Of a stretch of 6,376 nt of DNA, positions 1-4,725 are shown one piece after another (position 1 is the stretch's first letter; each line of letters begins with the position of its first letter). This DNA comes from Nitrospirales bacterium (GTDB lineage: Bacteria > Nitrospirota > Nitrospiria > Nitrospirales > UBA8639), in NCBI GenBank assembly GCA_029261305.1, contig JAJDBO010000339.1, positions 1-6,376 on the forward strand, given 5' to 3'. A program made the position numbers and the translations under genes. The notes under the pieces were generated by a model. The model made no database searches and was not told the DNA's origin. It saw nothing but the letters and a program-made list of their open reading frames with translations.

Positions 1-333
1 ATCAGGAATTTTGGGACGAAACGTTTCTAGCACGTTGAGTTGAGTATCGAGTGTCTGCGCCTCATTGAGTTGATACGAATACTCCCCCTTCCATCGGAAC
101 GTCTTTCCACTTCGACGTTCGAGACCAGACACGTCAATGCCTCGACCTTTTAAAAATTCAATATGTTGCTCGGGGAAATCCTCACCGACTACCGCGATCA
201 GATCTACCCCGGTAAAAAAACTCGCCGCGGTAGAAAAGTACGTGGCAGATCCCCCTAACACATCTTCGACTTCACCAAACGGAGTCTTGACCGTATCAAA
301 GGCCACGGACCCCACCACTAACAATTTTCCCAT
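1..333 (-). CDS. PfkB/ribokinase-family carbohydrate or nucleoside kinase, N-terminal part
   Basis: The frame is open from an ATG at 333 to the left edge, giving 111 codons with no stop, so the C-terminal two thirds lie outside the window. The N-terminus MGKLLVVGSVAFDTV has the first beta strand and substrate-side Asp (residue 13) of the ribokinase fold. GGSATYFSTAASFF (27-40) followed by VDLIAVVGEDFP (43-54) matches the first PfkB signature region, and KGRGID (62-67) fits the usual continuation. Family members phosphorylate sugars or nucleosides with ATP; the ATP/anion-hole motif (GAGD type) would be in the missing part. The start is well supported: AAGGAG lies 8 bases upstream, and the mtnP stop is only 4 bases away. 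Pairing with mtnP suggests a nucleoside or methylthioribose-type substrate, such as adenosine, but this is inference; the visible part cannot separate adenosine kinase from another sugar kinase. No frameshift is seen. Confidence 0.88.
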   Translation of the reverse strand, partial: MGKLLVVGSVAFDTVKTPFGEVEDVLGGSATYFSTAASFFTGVDLIAVVGEDFPEQHIEFLKGRGIDVSGLERRSGKTFRWKGEYSYQLNEAQTLDTQLNVLETFRPKIPD

Positions 334-337
334 GTCA

Positions 338-1228
338 TCAACTCCTTTTGGATTTCTTCTTCGGTTGAGGTGGTAAAAATAATTGATATCGACGTTTGTC
401 CGCTGCCGAGATGGCTGCCGGCGAGGTCACCACGGCCTGTTGTAAGGCCGTGCTACAGCCACAGGTTCGAAGCTCGGACGTATACTGCAGCGCTTGCAGA
501 ATAACTTTTTTGGCCTGCACCACATTGTCATGCATGATTTTCAAAATGGCCTCCACTGTGACCGACTCCTCCGTTTCATGCCAACAATCATAATCCGTTG
601 CCAACGCAAGTGTGGCGTAGCAGATCTCCGCTTCCCTCGCGAGCTTGGCTTCAGGAATATTGGTCATGCCAATGACATCTACGCCCCATTGGCGATAGAG
701 TTTCGACTCGGCCTTAGTGGAAAATTGAGGCCCTTCAATGCATACATAGGTTCCTCCAACATGTGTGGTCGCCCCAACCTGTTTGGCGGCGCGGTGAACA
801 ATCCCTGAGAGGTCACCACAGATCGGATCGGCAAAGGCCACATGCGCCACCACTCCCTGATCAAAGAAGGTTCCCGCTCGTTGCGTGGTTCTATCAATGA
901 ACTGATCCGGCAACACCAGATGCCCTGGCTCAATAGACTCCTTCATGCTCCCCACGGCACTGACGGAAAAGATTCTGGTTACACCCAAGGATTTGAGCGC
1001 ATAGATATTGGCCCGATAATTGATCATCGAAGGGCTAATCCGATGTCCCCGTCCATGCCTTGATAAAAATGCGACAGGTTGACCTTCAAGTGTTCCGAGC
1101 ACAACGGCATCAGACGGTTTCCCAAATGGCGTATTCACTCGCACCTTACGAACACGCGTGAGGCCTTCCATTTCATACAAACCACTTCCGCCAATCACGG
1201 CAATATCAGCTCGAGGTTTTACGGCCAT
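338..1228 (-). CDS. mtnP: S-methyl-5'-thioadenosine phosphorylase (MTAP)
   Basis: The 296-residue cytoplasmic enzyme cleaves 5'-methylthioadenosine with phosphate to adenine and methylthioribose-1-phosphate, feeding purine and methionine salvage. Visible motifs of the PNP/MTAP phosphorylase family, in order: GGSGLY (13-18, phosphate loop), SRHGRGH (56-62), SAVGS (90-94) leading into DQFIDRTTQR (108-117), EGPQFSTKAES (165-175) and GMTNIPEAKLAREAEICYA (187-205). ATDYDCW (210-216) follows; this Asp-containing sequence is the one in human MTAP and marks preference for a 6-amino purine, as opposed to the Asn of guanosine/inosine phosphorylases. Length is slightly above the human enzyme (283) because of a C-terminal extension carrying a Cys-X-Cys (256-258) and a basic end, KKKSKRS. 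The ATG at 1228 has AGGAG 10 bases upstream. It follows miaA by 13 bases and precedes the kinase by 4, so it is probably co-transcribed with both. The family call is firm; substrate choice is inferred from the Asp motif. Confidence 0.95.
   Translation of the reverse strand: MAVKPRADIAVIGGSGLYEMEGLTRVRKVRVNTPFGKPSDAVVLGTLEGQPVAFLSRHGRGHRISPSMINYRANIYALKSLGVTRIFSVSAVGSMKESIEPGHLVLPDQFIDRTTQRAGTFFDQGVVAHVAFADPICGDLSGIVHRAAKQVGATTHVGGTYVCIEGPQFSTKAESKLYRQWGVDVIGMTNIPEAKLAREAEICYATLALATDYDCWHETEESVTVEAILKIMHDNVVQAKKVILQALQYTSELRTCGCSTALQQAVVTSPAAISAADKRRYQLFLPPQPKKKSKRS
342..347 (-). promoter_or_regulatory. Ribosome binding site of the PfkB-family kinase, inside the end of mtnP
   Basis: AAGGAG on the minus strand sits 8 bases before the kinase ATG at 333. 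It is formed by the last sense codons of mtnP (Lys-Arg-Ser), and the mtnP stop TGA (340-338) falls between it and the ATG. A ribosome finishing mtnP would therefore uncover or occupy this site, which suggests coupled translation. Confidence 0.75.
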
Positions 1229-1238
1229 TCCCTCTCAT

Positions 1239-1243
1239 CTCCT
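1239..1243 (-). promoter_or_regulatory. Ribosome binding site of mtnP overlapping the miaA stop codon
   Basis: AGGAG on the minus strand lies 10 bases before the mtnP ATG. The miaA stop TAG (1244-1242) shares its last two bases with this site, so termination of miaA happens on top of the mtnP initiation region. A second purine run, GAGAGGGA, lies closer to the ATG but with too short a spacing to be the main site. Confidence 0.65.
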
Positions 1244-2273
1244 AGGTTGTGTTCATCCTTGAACATGGGGCTTTTTGATTAGATTCTTTTCCCATCTGCC
1301 CAAAAAATTTCTGCACCTGTTGCAATACCCGAGTCGTGATGCTGTCAGGAGATTCATCGGGTAACACCTCCACCCATTCCATCTCCGGCTCTTTCCGAAA
1401 CCACGTCATTTGGCGTTTGGCAAAATGACGAGTGTCCCGTTTAAGTAGACGCACTGCCTCCTCAAAGTCGTACTCACCTTCGAGATATCCGGCCATCTGC
1501 CGATAGCCCAAACTTTTCATGGACGTGAGATTCCGCGCATACCCTTGTGAAAGCAAACGTCGTGTTTCTTCGACCAAGCCTTTTTCGATTTCAATATGGA
1601 CCCGTGCGTCTATTCTTCGATACAGTGCCTCGCGTTCCATCGTCAGACCAAGCACTAACGCCGTAAACGGTCGATCCTGAAATCCATGCTGTTGATGGGC
1701 TTGACTCGCGGGAACACCAGTTTGTCGAAAGATTTCCACGGCACGAAGCACTTTGACTGAATCGTTGGGATGCACGAGACGAGCGCGCTCAGGATCAACC
1801 TCACCAAGCTCTTGATACAATGCCGCTAACCCACGGTCTTGAGCCTCTTGTTCTAATGCATGGCGCAAATCCCAATCCACCGGTGGCCCTGGCCAAAGTC
1901 CTCGCAATAAAGCTCGAACATACAGTCCTGTTCCACCGACGACCAGGGGAACCCGACGTTCGCGATGAAGACGACCGATTTCCGCAACCGCATGACGACG
2001 ATACTCACCAGCATTGAACGGCTCATCAGGATCAACGAGGTCGATCAGTTGATGCGGGACTTCCCTGCGTTCCTCGGATGTGGGTTTGTCGGTGCCAATA
2101 TCCATTCCGCGATAGACTTGTGTGGAATCAGCAGTCAGCACTTCCGTGCCCAAAGCCTTGGCCACGTCCATAGCCACTCGGCTTTTTCCCATCGCCGTAG
2201 GCCCAACCAGCACAATGACCGGAGGTCGAGATGTCTCCCAGGCCTCAACAGTGTGTGTGTTACCGTCCATCAT
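1242..2273 (-). CDS. miaA: tRNA dimethylallyltransferase (isopentenyl-tRNA transferase)
   Basis: MiaA transfers a dimethylallyl group from DMAPP to N6 of A37, next to the anticodon, in tRNAs that read codons starting with U. From the ATG at 2273 the protein has 343 residues. It shows the P-loop GPTAMGKS (24-31), the DST...VYRGMDIGTDKP segment (49-64) with the conserved catalytic Asp, GGTGLYVRALL (113-123), HPND (168-171) with VLRAVEIFRQTG (175-186), GYRQM (256-260) and the C-terminal signature AKRQMTWFRK (285-294). The frame is open further upstream to an ATG at 2342, but that would add 23 residues with no family similarity and overlap mutL by 65 bases. ATG 2273 (or the adjacent ATG 2270) lies 4 bases after the mutL stop and behind a GGAG. 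It is somewhat longer than the usual 300-320 residues because of about 15 extra N-terminal residues and a polar C-terminal tail. The mutL-miaA order is common in bacteria. Confidence 0.95.
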   Translation of the reverse strand: MMDGNTHTVEAWETSRPPVIVLVGPTAMGKSRVAMDVAKALGTEVLTADSTQVYRGMDIGTDKPTSEERREVPHQLIDLVDPDEPFNAGEYRRHAVAEIGRLHRERRVPLVVGGTGLYVRALLRGLWPGPPVDWDLRHALEQEAQDRGLAALYQELGEVDPERARLVHPNDSVKVLRAVEIFRQTGVPASQAHQQHGFQDRPFTALVLGLTMEREALYRRIDARVHIEIEKGLVEETRRLLSQGYARNLTSMKSLGYRQMAGYLEGEYDFEEAVRLLKRDTRHFAKRQMTWFRKEPEMEWVEVLPDESPDSITTRVLQQVQKFFGQMGKESNQKAPCSRMNTT

Positions 2274-2277
2274 CCCG

Positions 2278-4110
2278 CTAAATTCTCCGAAAAATTCGGT
2301 GCAATTCGTCCATAGAGAATCGCATCGTGACCCGACGCCCATGAGGACAGGTCATGGGAAACCCTTCTTTCACCCAGTCTTCTACCACCAGTTTCATTTC
2401 CGGTTCAGTCATGGCCCGCCCAGCTTGCACCGCACCTTGGCATGCCATGGACGCTAACACGGGACGAATGCGTTTTTCGATTGAATCCAAGGATTTCCAT
2501 TCAGTCAGATCATCGATCATATCTTGTACGAGCGCGGCATAATCCATTTGCCCCAGCAAGGCCGGCACGGATCGCAACACAAAAGCGGAGGCACCAAAGG
2601 GTTCCAATTCCAATCCCAAACTCTCCAATTCGGGTAAAGCCGATTGTAAAAGCGCGGCAGTGTGGGGTTGCAGGTCAATCGGCTCGGGAATCAACAAGGC
2701 TTGCGCTTGCACGGTCTTCTCCACCCAACTTCGCCACAACCGTTCAAACAACACTCGTTCATGAACCGTGTGCTGATCCACGACATGGAATTCCTCACCC
2801 ACTTGCGCCACGATATACGTGTGACTTACCTGACCTAACACGCGAACGGTGAAATCTGGCTCGAGTAAATACGACGCCCTCGCTTCATGAGCGAATTCCT
2901 GTTCACGAGGTTCCTTGGAAAACAGCTGAGCGACGTTCTTAGACTCCCCACCGGGGAGAGTGCTCCCGTCTTTCGTGGAATCCGGATTCATGGGGCGCAA
3001 TGTCATCACATCCTGGATGGAAGGACTACTGGAATCAACAGAAGAGGATGTTTCTTGAGTCCCACCGGTCCCATGAACTAAGGAATCATCTGTTGATCGT
3101 ATCGTAGACTTTCGATGGAGGGGCCGAATGACGGCCTCTTTCACCACTCGATGCACAATATCTGGATTCGAAAATTTTACTTCGCGTTTGGAGGGATGCA
3201 CATTGACATCCACGTCCCGAGGATCGATTTCAAGAAATAGGGCAAAGATAGGATGACGCCCTTTAGGCAAGAACGATCCGTACGCTTCATAAATCGCATG
3301 GGAGATGGTCGTATTCTTAATAGATCGACCATTCACAAATATTTCCTGTGGCGTTCGGCCAGTACGAGCATGATAGGGATTGATCGCAATACCTCGTACC
3401 GTCACCGCTCCTCGCTCATAATCGATAGGCAACATCTGATCTATTAATTTAATCCCATAGAGTTGCAGAAGGCGATCCTGCAACGAATGCACCGCGGGAA
3501 AATCGAAGACGACATGGTCGTTATGCCGCAACCGGAATTGGGTTGAATGTCGCGTAAGGGCAGCTTGTTGCACCACATGGCAAATATGAGAAAACTCGGT
3601 GGGTGTGGATTTCAGAAACTTCTGGCGGCCCGGGGTATTAAAAAATAATTCCCCGACATCAATTCTTGTCCCGGGAGATGAAGCATGTTCTTCAACCAAA
3701 GTTACGGGGCCGCCCTCAGCATCTAGCTGCGTTCCTACCGACGCCTCCTTTGTCGCCGTGAGCAACTGAAACTTTGACACCGACGCAATACTGGGTAACG
3801 CCTCCCCTCGAAAACCATAGGTCGAAATACTCAGTAAATCTTGTGCACTAGAGAGTTTACTCGTCGCGAACCGTTGACAGGCTAATTGAGCGTCAGCCGA
3901 CGTCATGCCTTCGCCATTATCGGTCACACGAATTAAGCGTTTCCCACCATCAAGAATATCCACTGCAATCATGGAACTACCAGCATCCAAACTATTGTCC
4001 AGCAACTCTTTCACTACCGAAGCTGGTCGATCCACAATCTCTCCTGCGGCGATCTGACAAGAGACGGAATCAGGTAATACTCGAATTTTAGGTTCTTGGG
4101 GCATCGTCAT
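2278..4110 (-). CDS. mutL: DNA mismatch repair protein MutL, endonuclease type
   Basis: MutL couples mismatch recognition by MutS to strand incision and removal. Numbered from ATG 4110 (610 residues), the N-terminal GHKL ATPase has QIAAGEIVDRPASVVKEL (19-36) with the general-base Glu35 and Mg-binding Asn39, DNGEG (64-68), RFATSK (80-85) and GFRGEAL (99-105). The transducer domain ends in DVDVNVHPSKREV (299-311). A Ser/Thr-rich linker (about 335-418) leads to the C-terminal dimerisation/endonuclease domain: DQHTVHERVLFE (445-456), QALLIP (470-475, a likely beta-clamp motif of the QxxLxP kind), AC (556-557) and CPHGRR (588-593). The five zinc-site residues known from Bacillus MutL (His, Glu, Cys, Cys, His) are all present, so nicking activity is predicted. 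Two positions differ from consensus: DQHA is DQHT, and CPHGRP is CPHGRR. A TTG at 4131 gives an in-frame alternative start 7 codons upstream, and an ATG at 4104 is also possible; ATG 4110 has AGGA 5 bases before it. It lies 68 bases after the TPR gene and 4 bases before miaA. Confidence 0.96.
   Translation of the reverse strand: MTMPQEPKIRVLPDSVSCQIAAGEIVDRPASVVKELLDNSLDAGSSMIAVDILDGGKRLIRVTDNGEGMTSADAQLACQRFATSKLSSAQDLLSISTYGFRGEALPSIASVSKFQLLTATKEASVGTQLDAEGGPVTLVEEHASSPGTRIDVGELFFNTPGRQKFLKSTPTEFSHICHVVQQAALTRHSTQFRLRHNDHVVFDFPAVHSLQDRLLQLYGIKLIDQMLPIDYERGAVTVRGIAINPYHARTGRTPQEIFVNGRSIKNTTISHAIYEAYGSFLPKGRHPIFALFLEIDPRDVDVNVHPSKREVKFSNPDIVHRVVKEAVIRPLHRKSTIRSTDDSLVHGTGGTQETSSSVDSSSPSIQDVMTLRPMNPDSTKDGSTLPGGESKNVAQLFSKEPREQEFAHEARASYLLEPDFTVRVLGQVSHTYIVAQVGEEFHVVDQHTVHERVLFERLWRSWVEKTVQAQALLIPEPIDLQPHTAALLQSALPELESLGLELEPFGASAFVLRSVPALLGQMDYAALVQDMIDDLTEWKSLDSIEKRIRPVLASMACQGAVQAGRAMTEPEMKLVVEDWVKEGFPMTCPHGRRVTMRFSMDELHRIFRRI
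2285..2288 (-). promoter_or_regulatory. Probable ribosome binding site of miaA, inside the end of mutL
   Basis: GGAG on the minus strand lies 11 bases before ATG 2273 and 14 before ATG 2270, which favours the first of the two adjacent ATGs. It is part of the final Arg-Arg-Ile codons of mutL. Spacing is on the long side, so the match is only moderate. Confidence 0.5.
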
Positions 4111-4178
4111 AGAAGTCCTGTGTCCTACCAACAGAAACGGCCTATGGTAATAAAAGAGTGGGGTGCTTGGAAAGGGGG
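4111..4178 (-). other. Gap between the TPR gene and mutL, no signal recognised
   Basis: These 68 bases are the second-longest possible break in the run of genes. On the minus strand they begin with a C-rich stretch (CCCCCTTTCCAAGCACCCC) and then become A/T-rich (TCTTTTATTACCATAGG). I see no inverted repeat followed by a T run, hence no terminator, and no clear -35/-10 pair. A weak internal promoter for mutL cannot be excluded by eye. Confidence 0.4.
4116..4119 (-). promoter_or_regulatory. Probable ribosome binding site deciding the mutL start
   Basis: AGGA on the minus strand lies 5 bases before ATG 4110 and 11 before ATG 4104. The upstream TTG candidate (4131) has only a weak AGG 9 bases ahead of it. 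Since the conserved MutL sequence begins at about IRVLPDSV, just after these ATGs, the shorter starts are preferred, though the evidence does not exclude TTG. Confidence 0.45.
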
Positions 4179-4688
4179 TTATGGAATTCGATCGAAACTG
4201 CGTTTGGCCAATTTTGCTTCAGGAGACCCACGATGGTCTTTCATCAACTTGCTCCAATAGGCTTTTGCCTTTTCAGAATGACCAGCTTTTTCCATGACCT
4301 TGCCTAATTTAAATAAGGCCGCAGGCACTTGTCGGCTTGTCTCGTGCTGCTCCAGAAGGGTCGTCAAAGCACGAGCCGCCTCTTTCAAATTACCCCGCTC
4401 CTCATAACATTCGCCCATATAATAATAGGCGTTTGGCGCCATGGAACTTTTTGGATAGTCCGAAATAAATTTCTCAAACTCAGTGAGAGCCAAATCATAA
4501 TGTCCCTTGAGGTAATCCTGATAGGCAAAATGAAAGGCTTGACTCGGTTTCAATGTTCCCGATGAAACTACGGCAGCATCTTGAATCAACACCACTTTGC
4601 TTTGGTTGGCCATCACGAGGGAACCCATTCCTGGTTGCCACCCACACACCACGACTAACCAAACAACCTGCCTAAAGACCATTTTCAT
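4179..4688 (-). CDS. Exported TPR protein resembling the C-terminal domain of YbgF/CpoB
   Basis: The 169-residue protein starts with a Sec-type signal peptide: positively charged MKMVFR, the hydrophobic core VVWLVVVCGW (8-17), and a likely signal peptidase I site after VMA (25-27). Cys15 does not sit in a lipobox, so a lipoprotein is unlikely. After a short spacer come about three tetratricopeptide repeats: 50-83 (AFHFAYQDYLKGHYDLALTE, then FEKFISDYPKS), 85-118 (PNAYYYMGECYEERGNLKEA) and 121-154 (AALFKLGKVMEKAGHSEKA). The pattern of a residue run ending in YPKS, then PNAYYYMGE, is that of the TPR domain of the Tol-Pal accessory protein YbgF/CpoB, which acts in the periplasm and links outer-membrane constriction to peptidoglycan synthesis. 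The N-terminal coiled coil of that family is missing here; the next gene upstream, 37 bases away, is a coiled-coil protein. The ATG at 4688 has only a distant AAAGG (15-base spacing), so initiation may be weak or coupled. TPR fold and export are firm; Tol-Pal function is inferred. Confidence 0.85.
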   Translation of the reverse strand: MKMVFRQVVWLVVVCGWQPGMGSLVMANQSKVVLIQDAAVVSSGTLKPSQAFHFAYQDYLKGHYDLALTEFEKFISDYPKSSMAPNAYYYMGECYEERGNLKEAARALTTLLEQHETSRQVPAALFKLGKVMEKAGHSEKAKAYWSKLMKDHRGSPEAKLAKRSFDRIP

Positions 4689-4725
4689 ATGAAAGCTTTG
4701 CTACCTTTCTCAGCCTTGACGTGAC

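Noticed and set aside
2251..2260. Short GT/AC dinucleotide run in the miaA N-terminus as a phase-variation tract
   Set aside because: Only five units long, which is too short for efficient slippage, and it lies in a housekeeping gene.
1242..2342. Longer miaA starting at ATG 2342
   Set aside because: The 23 extra residues are the mutL C-terminal coding region read in another frame and show no MiaA similarity. ATG 2273, right after the mutL stop, is a better start.
4691..4709. Small inverted repeat (GAAAG / CTTTC) just before the TPR gene as a terminator or regulatory hairpin
   Set aside because: The stem is only five A/T-rich pairs with no following T run. It could occur by chance and may at most slightly mask the weak ribosome site.
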